Origin: CADEFF01 sp964569315
Lineage (GTDB): Bacteria > Pseudomonadota > Alphaproteobacteria > Dongiales > Dongiaceae
DNA length: 7,617 nucleotides
Assembly: GCA_964569315.1 (NCBI GenBank)
Contig: CAZMUZ010000152.1
Coordinates: 1-7,617, forward strand
Direction of reading: 5' to 3'
The notes beneath the pieces are model-generated. The model had not been told where the DNA came from, did not search any database, and saw only the letters and a list, made by a program, of their open reading frames with translations. Each line of letters begins with the position of its first letter. Positions within the stretch are counted from its first letter, which is position 1. A program made the position numbers and the translations under genes. This document shows positions 1-7,617 of this stretch, in pieces.

Positions 1-883
<883 letters not shown>

Positions 884-919
884 GGAAAGCTCCCTAGAAA
901 CCTCTGTCCGCCCGCCCGA

Positions 920-1792
920 TCAAACGGCTTCGGCGCCGGAAATGATCTCGATCAGTTCCTTCGTGATGAAGGCCTGACGGCTGCGGTTGTAGTTGATGGT
1001 CAGCTTGTTGATCATCTCGCCGGCATTGCGGGTCGCGTTGTCCATCGCGGTCATGCGCGCGCCCTGCTCGCTCGCCGAATTCTCCAGCAGCGCCCGGAAG
1101 ATCTGGACCCCGAGATTGCGCGGCAGCAGTGCCGCCAGGATGTCCTGCTCGTCGGGCTCGTATTCGTAGAAGCTGTCCTGCGGCGCGGCGGTGCCGGGGA
1201 CCGAGAAGGGGATGAGCTGCGTCTGGGTGACGAACTGCGTCATCGCCGACTTGAACTTGTTGTAGAAGGCGGTCGCCACGTCGAACTCGCCGGCCGCGAA
1301 CATGGCCATCACCCGGTCGGCGATCTCGGTCGCCGCCGCGTAGCCGACCCGGCGCTTGCCGATCTCGTCGATGGTATCGACGATGAGGCGGGCATAGTCG
1401 CGGCGGAGCTGATCGCGCGCCTTGCGCCCGACGCAGAGGATCTTCACCTGCTTGCCGGCCGTTTCCAGCTCGCGGATGAACTTCCGCGCGCCGCGCACGA
1501 TCGAGGAGTTGAAGCCGCCGCAGAGGCCGCGATCGGACGTCATGACGATGACGAGATGCACCTGGTCCCGGCCGTTGCCGACCAGGAGCTCCGGCGCGCC
1601 CTCGCGCCCCGCCATGGCGGTCGCGAGCGAGCCCAGGATGCGCTCCATCCGCTCGGCGTAGGGCCGGCCCGCCTCGGCCTGCTCCTGCGCGCGCCGCAGC
1701 TTCGCCGCCGCGACCATCTTCATGGCCGAGGTGATCTTCTGCGTGTTCTTCACGCTGTTGATGCGGACCTTGAGGTCCTTCAAGCTCGGCAT
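920..1792 (-). CDS. atpG: F1 ATP synthase subunit gamma
   Basis: This gene encodes the central rotor shaft of F1, a protein of 290 residues, which is normal for the family. Its N- and C-terminal helices form the coiled coil that turns inside the alpha3beta3 ring and couples proton flow through Fo to catalysis. The N-terminal helix (MPSLKDLKVRINSVKNTQKI, then TSAMKMVAAAK) is highly characteristic. The conserved TSDRGLCGGFN block lies at residues 85-95, and the C-terminal gamma signature ITKELIEIISGA is at 276-287. The ATG at 1790-1792 has a GGAG ribosome site at 1798-1801 with five bases of spacing. The gene lies 37 nt after atpA and 36 nt before atpD, so it is co-transcribed in the standard alphaproteobacterial order. 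It is full length, with no oddities. Confidence 0.98.
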   Translation of the reverse strand: MPSLKDLKVRINSVKNTQKITSAMKMVAAAKLRRAQEQAEAGRPYAERMERILGSLATAMAGREGAPELLVGNGRDQVHLVIVMTSDRGLCGGFNSSIVRGARKFIRELETAGKQVKILCVGRKARDQLRRDYARLIVDTIDEIGKRRVGYAAATEIADRVMAMFAAGEFDVATAFYNKFKSAMTQFVTQTQLIPFSVPGTAAPQDSFYEYEPDEQDILAALLPRNLGVQIFRALLENSASEQGARMTAMDNATRNAGEMINKLTINYNRSRQAFITKELIEIISGAEAV

Positions 1793-1829
1793 GGCGGCTC
1801 CGCAGCCCTTCCTTCGGTCCCGGTCGCGC

Positions 1830-3358
<1,529 letters not shown>

Positions 3359-3359
<1 letters not shown>

Positions 3360-3919
3360 CACGCGACTCCTTTCATCGCAAGCTGCAGGCGCTGCAGCTT
3401 GGTCTTGAGCGAGCTGTCCACGAGGCGGCTGCCGACCTTGACGACCAGCCCGCCGATCAGGCCCGGATCGACCCGGAGGTCGACCGCGACCTTGCCGCCC
3501 ACGGCGCGCTTCAGCGCCTCGGTGACGGCCTGGCGTTGACGATCGTCGAGCGGCACCGCCGAAATCACTTCGGCGCTGGCCTCGCCCCGCCGCCGGGCGA
3601 GCTCGGCCAGGAAGGCCTCGACCATGGCCCTGAGGACGAAAAGCCGGCGGTTCTGCGCCACCAGCCCGACGAAGCGGCGGACGGTATCGCCCGAACCCAG
3701 CTTCTCGAGGATGGCGGCCATCGCCCGGCTCTGTTCCTGGCGGGTGAGGACGGGGCTGCGCAGCAGGCGTTGCAGATCGGCGCTGTCCGCGATCGCCTTG
3801 TTCAGCGACTGCAGGTCGGTCGCGACGCGATCGAGCTCTTTCTTCTCGTCGGCCAGTTCAAACAGTGCTGCGGCGTAACGCTCCGCAAGACCGCCGGGGC
3901 CGGTGCCTCGGGCTGCCAC
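3359..3919 (-). CDS. atpH: F1 ATP synthase subunit delta
   Basis: This gene encodes delta (the OSCP equivalent), which caps the alpha3beta3 head and ties it to the peripheral b stalk so that the head does not rotate with gamma. The product has 186 residues, normal for alphaproteobacteria. The N-terminal helical bundle opens with GLAERYAAALFELADE at residues 10-25, a strongly conserved delta motif. The C-terminal signature lies in VDPGLIGGLVVKVGSRLVDS at about 150-169. The start is the GTG at 3917-3919; no ATG lies between it and the conserved region. Its ribosome site is weak: the nearest candidate is a GGGG run ten bases upstream. It is the first gene of the operon, its stop shares a base with the atpA start, and about 230 non-coding bases precede it. 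A GTG start with a poor ribosome site suggests modest initiation, consistent with the single copy of delta per complex against three alpha; that link is inference. Confidence 0.97.
3367..3373 (-). promoter_or_regulatory. Ribosome binding site of atpA inside the end of atpH
   Basis: The minus strand reads AAAGGAG here, seven bases before the ATG at 3359. It lies within the last codons of atpH. This fixes the atpA start at the ATG rather than at the adjacent in-frame GTG, and it supports coupled translation across the TGATG junction. Confidence 0.75.
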
Positions 3920-3938
3920 TGTCGCTTATCCCCACCCT

Positions 3939-3966
3939 TCCCGCGAAGCGCGGTTGTCCCGCGAAG
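3939..3966 (-). repeat. 10-bp direct repeat in the atpH leader
   Basis: The decamer TCCCGCGAAG (plus strand) occurs at 3939-3948 and again at 3957-3966, an 18-base period. The interval between the copies contains a small inverted repeat, CCGCG-AAG-CGCGG (3941-3953), that begins inside the left copy. The pair lies 20-47 bases upstream of the atpH GTG start, so it would be in the transcribed leader if the promoter proposed below is correct. Possible roles are a protein-binding site or leader RNA structure; chance in GC-rich DNA is also possible. No known family is recognised. Confidence 0.5.
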
Positions 3967-3991
3967 AAACGGGGCCACGCCACAATTTAGA

Positions 3992-4024
3992 CCCCGCGCG
4001 ACGACCTCAGGCCGCGGCGCGGGG
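3992..4024 (-). other. GC-rich hairpin in the atp operon leader
   Basis: CCCCGCGC at 3992-3999 is perfectly complementary to GCGCGGGG at 4017-4024, giving an 8-bp all-GC stem around a 17-base loop. With the proposed promoter start near 4025, this stem would form at the very 5' end of the atp transcript, where such structures can slow 5'-end decay. No T-run follows on either strand, so it is not a classic intrinsic terminator. The pairing is seen directly; the function is inference. Confidence 0.45.
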
Positions 4025-4031
4025 CGGGCGG

Positions 4032-4060
4032 TTAGTAACATAGACGGGAGGGGCTTGCAA
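4032..4060 (-). promoter_or_regulatory. Candidate promoter of the atpHAGD operon
   Basis: On the minus strand TTGCAA (4055-4060) is followed by exactly 17 bases and then TACTAA (4032-4037), in one of the few AT-richer patches between the amidohydrolase gene and atpH. The -35 matches the sigma-70 consensus at four of six bases and the -10 at three of six, so spacing is the better part of the evidence. Transcription would start near 4025, giving a leader of about 105 nt. An alternative -10 is TAAATT (3984-3989), but I see no good -35 for it. The operon needs its own promoter here because the next genes upstream are an unrelated hydrolase and a gene on the opposite strand. Confidence 0.35.
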
Positions 4061-4090
4061 CAAGGCGGGACGCGGCTGCCGGTCGCACGG

Positions 4091-4100
4091 CAAGCGCTTG
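4091..4100. other. Perfect 10-bp palindrome upstream of the atp promoter
   Basis: CAAGCGCTTG is a perfect palindrome lying about 30 bases upstream of the proposed -35 box and about 50 bases after the amidohydrolase stop. Its right half also belongs to an inverted repeat: GCTTGAAA (4096-4103) pairs with TTTCAAGC (4148-4155), the latter spanning the amidohydrolase stop codon. It could be an operator for a dimeric regulator or part of a 3' structure of the hydrolase mRNA. No regulator family is recognised from the sequence. Confidence 0.3.
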
Positions 4101-4149
4101 AAATCGCACGCGGAGCGCCGCATCCCGCCGTCGCAAATCCGGGCCGGTT

Positions 4150-5325
4150 TCAAGCCCTGGCCGGCAGCAGGCTCTCGACCAGCGACACCCAGTAGCCGGC
4201 GCCCGTCGCGAGGATCTTGTCGTTGAAGTCGTAGCCCGGGTTGTGGAGCATGCAGCCGCCGTCGCCGGCACCGTTGCCGAGGAAGATGAAGGCCCCCGGC
4301 CGCGCCTGCAGCATGAAAGCGAAATCCTCCGAGCCCATGAGCGGGCGCTTGTCGCGATGCACCTTGCCGGCAGGCCCCGCCGCCGTCTGCGCCGCCACGG
4401 CCGCCTGCTCCGTCTCGGCCGGATGGTTCACCGTCGCCGGATAGCGGCGCTCGTAGCGGAGGCTCGCCTTCGCCCCGAAGGCGGCCGGAATGTCGCGGGC
4501 CATGCGGCCGATCTCGGCCTCGATGCGGTCCTGCAGCGCAGGATCGAAGGTGCGCACCGTGCCGCCGATCCGGACCGATTGCGGGATCACGTTCCAGGTA
4601 TCGCCGCCATGGATCTGGGTCACGCTGACCACGGCCGCGTCGAACGGGTCGGTGCCGCGCGACACGATGGTCTGCAGCGCCAGCACGAGCTGGGCCGCGA
4701 TCGGCACCGGGTCGATCGACTGGTGCGGCATGGCGGCGTGCGAACCGCGGCCTTCGATGACGATCTCGAAGATGTCGTAGGCGGAGAGCATCGGCCCCGG
4801 CCGGATCGCGAACTCGCCGAGCGCCAGCCCCGGCAGGTTGTGGAGCCCGAACACCGCCTCGACGGGGAACTTGTCGAAGAGGCCCTCCTCCACCATGCGC
4901 CGCCCGCCGCCCTCGTTCTCCTCGGCCGGCTGGAAGATGAAATGGACGATGCCGTCGAAGTTCTTCGTCGCCGCCAGATGCTTCGCCGCGCCGAGCAGCA
5001 TGGCGGTGTGGCCGTCATGGCCGCAGGCATGCATCTTGCCGGGCACGGTCGAGCGATGGGCGAAGCCGTTGGTTTCCTGGATATGGAGCGCGTCCATGTC
5101 GGCGCGGAGCCCGATGGCGCGATTGGCGCTGCCGGCCTTGAGGGTGCCGACCACGCCCGTGCCGGCGAGCCCGCGATGCACCTCGATCCCGAGGGAGGCG
5201 AGCGTCTCGGCCACCAGCGCCGAGGTCTTCACTTCCTCGAAGGCGGTTTCAGGGTGGGCATGGATCGCATGGCGCCAGCGGGCCATGTCGGGCACGAGCC
5301 TGGAAACGTCGTCGAGCGGGGGCAT
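4150..5325 (-). CDS. M20-family (M20D-type) amidohydrolase, hippurate/N-acyl-amino-acid hydrolase group
   Basis: This is a probable cytoplasmic metal-dependent amidohydrolase that cleaves the amide bond of an N-acylated amino acid or similar conjugate, releasing the amino acid. The 391-residue length fits the family. The binuclear metal site is visible: CGHDGH at 101-106 (C101 and H103), PAEE at 133-136, GLHN with H162, and MLHNPGYDFND with H361. The RADMDAL segment at 74-80 is also typical, as is the inserted dimerisation domain (about 186-290), beginning with the GRGSHAAMPH segment. No signal peptide or membrane segment is seen. The ATG at 5323-5325 is chosen because PDMARWRHAIHAHPE is the expected N-terminus; a GGAG lies 11 bases upstream, which is rather far. 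The gene is divergent from an RhtA-like exporter and lies upstream of the atp promoter. Hippurate, acetyl-amino-acid and IAA-conjugate hydrolases share this architecture, so the substrate is unresolved. Confidence 0.93.
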   Translation of the reverse strand: MPPLDDVSRLVPDMARWRHAIHAHPETAFEEVKTSALVAETLASLGIEVHRGLAGTGVVGTLKAGSANRAIGLRADMDALHIQETNGFAHRSTVPGKMHACGHDGHTAMLLGAAKHLAATKNFDGIVHFIFQPAEENEGGGRRMVEEGLFDKFPVEAVFGLHNLPGLALGEFAIRPGPMLSAYDIFEIVIEGRGSHAAMPHQSIDPVPIAAQLVLALQTIVSRGTDPFDAAVVSVTQIHGGDTWNVIPQSVRIGGTVRTFDPALQDRIEAEIGRMARDIPAAFGAKASLRYERRYPATVNHPAETEQAAVAAQTAAGPAGKVHRDKRPLMGSEDFAFMLQARPGAFIFLGNGAGDGGCMLHNPGYDFNDKILATGAGYWVSLVESLLPARA

Positions 5326-5449
5326 TGATTAACAGTCTCCATGGAGGGTTCGTCGAAGCAAGGCTAGAGCCTGCCCTGCTGCCGGGCAAGACGGGGCGCC
5401 TCGCGGCCGTTCGTGGCTTCGCATGTGCCGGCGCAACCCTTAGGCTCTG

Positions 5450-5475
5450 CCCCGGGCGAACGCCTGCCCAAGGGG
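5450..5475 (+). other. Hairpin just upstream of the exporter start
   Basis: CCCC-GGGC (5450-5457) can pair with GCCC-AA-GGGG (5466-5475), an 8-bp stem with a two-base bulge and an 8-base loop. The same left arm (CCCCGG, 5450-5455) can instead pair with CCGGGG (5477-5482), which covers part of the likely ribosome site. The two pairings exclude each other, a geometry that can control initiation, but such pairings also arise by chance in DNA this rich in G and C. Confidence 0.3.
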
Positions 5476-5478
5476 ACC

Positions 5479-5484
5479 GGGGGG
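5479..5484 (+). promoter_or_regulatory. Probable ribosome binding site of the exporter gene
   Basis: A GGGGGG run lies five bases before the TTG at 5490-5492. It is not a textbook AGGAGG, but it is the only purine-rich stretch correctly placed before the region of RhtA similarity, and it supports the TTG start. Confidence 0.45.
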
Positions 5485-5489
5485 CTGAA

Positions 5490-6383
5490 TTGAAGGCGAT
5501 CACAGCATCGCTCGACCGGGTTCCGGCGACCCTTCTGCTTCTGCTGGCGACCGTTTCGATCCAGTTCGGTTCGGCCATCGCGGCGACCCTCTTTTCGATC
5601 TTCTCCCCGGTTGCCGTGCTGTTCCTGCGCCAGACGCTGGGCAGCCTGTTCCTCTGCCTCCTCTATCGCCATGCGATCGCCGGCGCGCTGCGAACGGCGC
5701 CGGTCGGCATCCTGCTGCTCGGCCTCGCGATGACCGCCACCAGCGTGCTGTTCTTCGAGGCGCTGGCGCGCATCCCGCTCGGCATCGCGGTGACGATCGA
5801 GTTCCTCGGCCCGCTCGGCGTGGCGCTCGCCACGTCGCGGCGGCCGGTGGATGTGCTTTGCGTCCTCCTTGCCGCGGCGGGGATCTTCCTGCTGATGCCG
5901 GCGGTCGGCGCGAGCCTCGACCTCCGCGGCGTGCTGTTCGCGTTCGGCGCCGCCGTGGGCTGGGCCGCCACCATCCTGGCCAGCCGGCACCTGGCGCCCA
6001 GGGTCGAGGGCGGCGTCGGCCTCGCTTTGGCGATGGCCCTGTCGGCGCTCCTGCTGCTGCCCGTCGCGGCGTTGCCCGCCTTGAACGGGCTCATTCGGCA
6101 TCCCGAGGCCCTGACGGCCATCGTCGGCGCCACCATGCTCTCGGCCGCCGTGCCGATGCTGTTCGAGTTTCTCGCGCTGAAGAAAATCACGGCGAAGACA
6201 TATGGCGTGATCGTCTCGCTGGACCCGGTCGTGGCGACGCTCGTCGGCATCGTCACCCTTGCGGAACGAGTCGACCTCAAGGCCTGGGCGGCCATGGCGA
6301 TGATCTCGGTCGCGTCCATCGGGGTCGCGCTCGCCAGCCGGAACGACGGCAAACCCAATGGCCCGGCCGCGGGCGCTCAGTAG
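5490..6383 (+). CDS. EamA/DMT-family exporter, RhtA-like (threonine/homoserine efflux type)
   Basis: This is an inner-membrane transporter of the drug/metabolite superfamily, which exports small metabolites by proton exchange. From TTG at 5490 it has 297 residues, close to the 295 of E. coli RhtA. About ten hydrophobic helices in two EamA repeats are visible, starting at residues 12-30. RhtA-like features include the SIQFG segment in helix 1 (23-27), PLGIAVTIEFLGPLGVAL at 96-113 and SRRPVD at 116-121. No in-frame ATG occurs before residue 81, well inside the conserved region, so a non-ATG start is needed. The TTG has a G-rich ribosome site and gives the family length. A TTG at 5325 would add 55 residues that look unlike a transporter and would touch the hydrolase start codon. 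Its 3' end overlaps the end of priA by seven bases. The family assignment is firm; amino-acid export is inferred and the substrate is unknown. Confidence 0.9.
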   Translation: MKAITASLDRVPATLLLLLATVSIQFGSAIAATLFSIFSPVAVLFLRQTLGSLFLCLLYRHAIAGALRTAPVGILLLGLAMTATSVLFFEALARIPLGIAVTIEFLGPLGVALATSRRPVDVLCVLLAAAGIFLLMPAVGASLDLRGVLFAFGAAVGWAATILASRHLAPRVEGGVGLALAMALSALLLLPVAALPALNGLIRHPEALTAIVGATMLSAAVPMLFEFLALKKITAKTYGVIVSLDPVVATLVGIVTLAERVDLKAWAAMAMISVASIGVALASRNDGKPNGPAAGAQ

Positions 6384-7617
6384 AAGCTGTAGGGATCGAT
6401 ATCGATCTGGAGACGGAGATCGCCGCGCAGCCTGACCGGGCGGAGCCATTCGCGGATCAGGGGCTGCGGCTGGCGGTCGCGCCGGCATTTGAGGAGGAAG
6501 CGCCGGCGATGCCGGCCGCGCAGCAGCGCCATCGGCGCCGGTGCGGGCCCCAGCACCTCGACCCCCTCGCCCCGGGGCGCAGCCTTCGCGAGCTCGGCCG
6601 CGAGCCCGTCCACCGCATCGGCGTCGGAGCCGGAGACGATGAGCGCCGCGAGCCGGCCGAAGGGCGGCATGGCGGCGCGGCGGCGATCCTCCGCCTCCTC
6701 CGCGAGGAAGCGGTCGCGATCGCCCGCGATCAGCGCCTGCATGACGGGATTTGCGGGATCGTAGGTCTGCAGCAGCACGCGCCCCGGCCGTTCCGCCCGC
6801 CCGGCGCGGCCCGCCACCTGATGCAGGAGCTGATAGGTGCGTTCCGCCGCGCGGAGATCGCCGCCGGCGAGGCCGAGATCGGCATCGACCACGCCGACCA
6901 GGGTCAGCATCGGGAAATGATGGCCCTTGGCGACGATCTGCGTGCCGATCAGGAGATCGATCTCGTGGCGCGCCACCGCCGCCACGATCGCTTCCGCGGC
7001 GAGCGGGCCCATCACCGTATCGCTCGTCATGAGCGCGGTGCGCGCCTGGGGGTAGAGCGCCGCCACCTCCTCCGCCAGCCGCTCGACGCCGGGCCCGCAG
7101 GCGGCGAAGCTCTGCTCGGCGGCGCAGGCGGGGCAGGAAGGCGGCAGGCTCGCCGCATAGCCGCAATGGTGGCATTGCAGGCGTCCTCGGAACCGATGCT
7201 CGACGAGCCAGGCGCTGCAGTTCGGGCATTGCAGCCGATGGCCGCAGCTACGGCAGAGCGTCAGCGGCGCATAGCCGCGCCGATTGAGGAAAAGCAGCGC
7301 CTGCTCGCCGGCCGCGAGGGTTTCGGCGAGCGCGTCGCGCAAGGTTCCGGAAAGCCAGCTCTGGCGCGGCGGCTTGTCCTTGCGGAGATCGATGGCCTCG
7401 ATCCGCGGCAGCGCAGCACCGCCATGGCGCTCGGGAAGATGCAGCGCGCGATAGCGGCCCGCCTCGACGTTCTGCACCGTCTCGAGCGAGGGCGTCGCCG
7501 AGACCAGCAGCACGGGGAAGCCCGAGAGATGCCCGCGCACCACCGCCATGTCGCGCGCCTGATAGACGACGCCATCCTCCTGCTTGAAGGCCTGCTCATG
7601 CTCCTCGTCGACGATGA
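6377..7617 (-). CDS. priA: Primosomal protein N' (PriA helicase), C-terminal 412 codons (start beyond right edge)
   Basis: PriA is the superfamily 2 helicase that recognises stalled or collapsed replication forks and reloads the replisome outside oriC. The visible part is 412 codons of a protein usually about 730 long; the N-terminal DNA-binding domain and Walker A motif lie beyond position 7617. The frame is open to the window edge, beginning with the DEEH helicase motif II and EQAFKQEDG. SATPSLET (motif III) follows, then LLFLNRRGYAP. Eight zinc-binding cysteines come as four pairs: CRSC, CPNC, CHHC and CPAC (residues 121-124, 130-133, 148-151 and 161-164 of the fragment). GTQIVAKGHHFP (motif V) and HQVAGRAGR (motif VI) come next. 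The ATG at 7547-7549 is internal, not the start. The TGA at 6377-6379 lies inside the last codons of the convergent exporter gene. All expected motifs are intact. Confidence 0.97.
   Translation of the reverse strand, partial: IVDEEHEQAFKQEDGVVYQARDMAVVRGHLSGFPVLLVSATPSLETVQNVEAGRYRALHLPERHGGAALPRIEAIDLRKDKPPRQSWLSGTLRDALAETLAAGEQALLFLNRRGYAPLTLCRSCGHRLQCPNCSAWLVEHRFRGRLQCHHCGYAASLPPSCPACAAEQSFAACGPGVERLAEEVAALYPQARTALMTSDTVMGPLAAEAIVAAVARHEIDLLIGTQIVAKGHHFPMLTLVGVVDADLGLAGGDLRAAERTYQLLHQVAGRAGRAERPGRVLLQTYDPANPVMQALIAGDRDRFLAEEAEDRRRAAMPPFGRLAALIVSGSDADAVDGLAAELAKAAPRGEGVEVLGPAPAPMALLRGRHRRRFLLKCRRDRQPQPLIREWLRPVRLRGDLRLQIDIDPYSFY

Larger units (their letters stand above)
5326..5489. other. 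Divergent intergenic region between the hydrolase and exporter genes
   Basis: These 164 bases separate two divergently transcribed genes and should hold both promoters. I see no strong promoter in either direction. The best minus-strand candidate is TTGCCC, 17 bases, then TAGCCT, around 5362-5390, which is weak. A perfect palindrome CTCCATGGAG (5337-5346) contains the GGAG that would serve as the hydrolase ribosome site. A hairpin lies just before the exporter start and is described separately. The plus strand stays open in the exporter frame through this whole region, so a longer exporter cannot be excluded from reading frame alone. Confidence 0.4.

Noticed and set aside
3992..4024. Intrinsic terminator at the GC-rich stem
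   Set aside because: The stem is strong, but no T-run follows it on either strand and the loop is long. I treat it as leader structure instead.
4243..5328. A 361-codon plus-strand open frame opposite the amidohydrolase
   Set aside because: It is antisense to a gene with a complete metal-site motif set, and has a shadow-type composition and no domain.
5341..5367. An eight-codon plus-strand mini-ORF (MEGSSKQG) upstream of the exporter
   Set aside because: No ribosome site precedes it, it lies in the hydrolase start region, and a frame this short is expected by chance.
5364..7229. A 621-codon minus-strand open frame across the exporter and priA
   Set aside because: It runs antisense to the exporter and out of frame through priA, both of which have clear family motifs. 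Its composition is low in complexity (Arg, Gly, Ala, Gln).

Overview
The window looks like GC-rich (roughly two-thirds G+C) chromosomal DNA of an alphaproteobacterium. The evidence is the F1 ATP synthase gene order delta-alpha-gamma-beta with no F0 genes attached, an alpha-subunit N-terminus (MEIRAAEIS) of the form I know from Rhodospirillales and Rhizobiales, and a priA gene in the same neighbourhood. Rhodospirillales is my best guess at order level, but this is inference.

Layout: positions 1-3919 hold an F1 ATP synthase operon on the minus strand: atpH (delta), atpA (alpha), atpG (gamma) and the first 294 codons of atpD (beta), which runs off the left edge. atpH and atpA overlap by one base (TGATG); the other two junctions are 36-37 nt. 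Positions 3920-4149 are a non-coding control region with a plausible promoter, a GC-rich hairpin, a 10-bp direct repeat and a 10-bp palindrome. Positions 4150-5325 (minus) encode an M20-family amidohydrolase of the hippurate/N-acyl-amino-acid hydrolase group. Divergent from it, across about 164 bp, 5490-6383 (plus) encodes a ten-helix EamA/DMT exporter most like the threonine/homoserine exporter RhtA. Its stop codon overlaps the end of priA (6377 to beyond 7617, minus), whose C-terminal 412 codons are present.

How they fit together: the atp genes make the catalytic head and peripheral-stalk cap of F1Fo ATP synthase. PriA restarts collapsed replication forks and is functionally unrelated. The amidohydrolase and the exporter sit between priA and atpH, which are often close neighbours in alphaproteobacteria. 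One enzyme could release amino acids from acylated forms and the other could export amino acids or related compounds, so a functional pairing is conceivable but unproven. I see no mobile element, CRISPR array, tRNA, rRNA or clear novel defence system. The core genes look ordinary and intact, and the most interesting material is the intergenic control DNA and the hydrolase/exporter pair.
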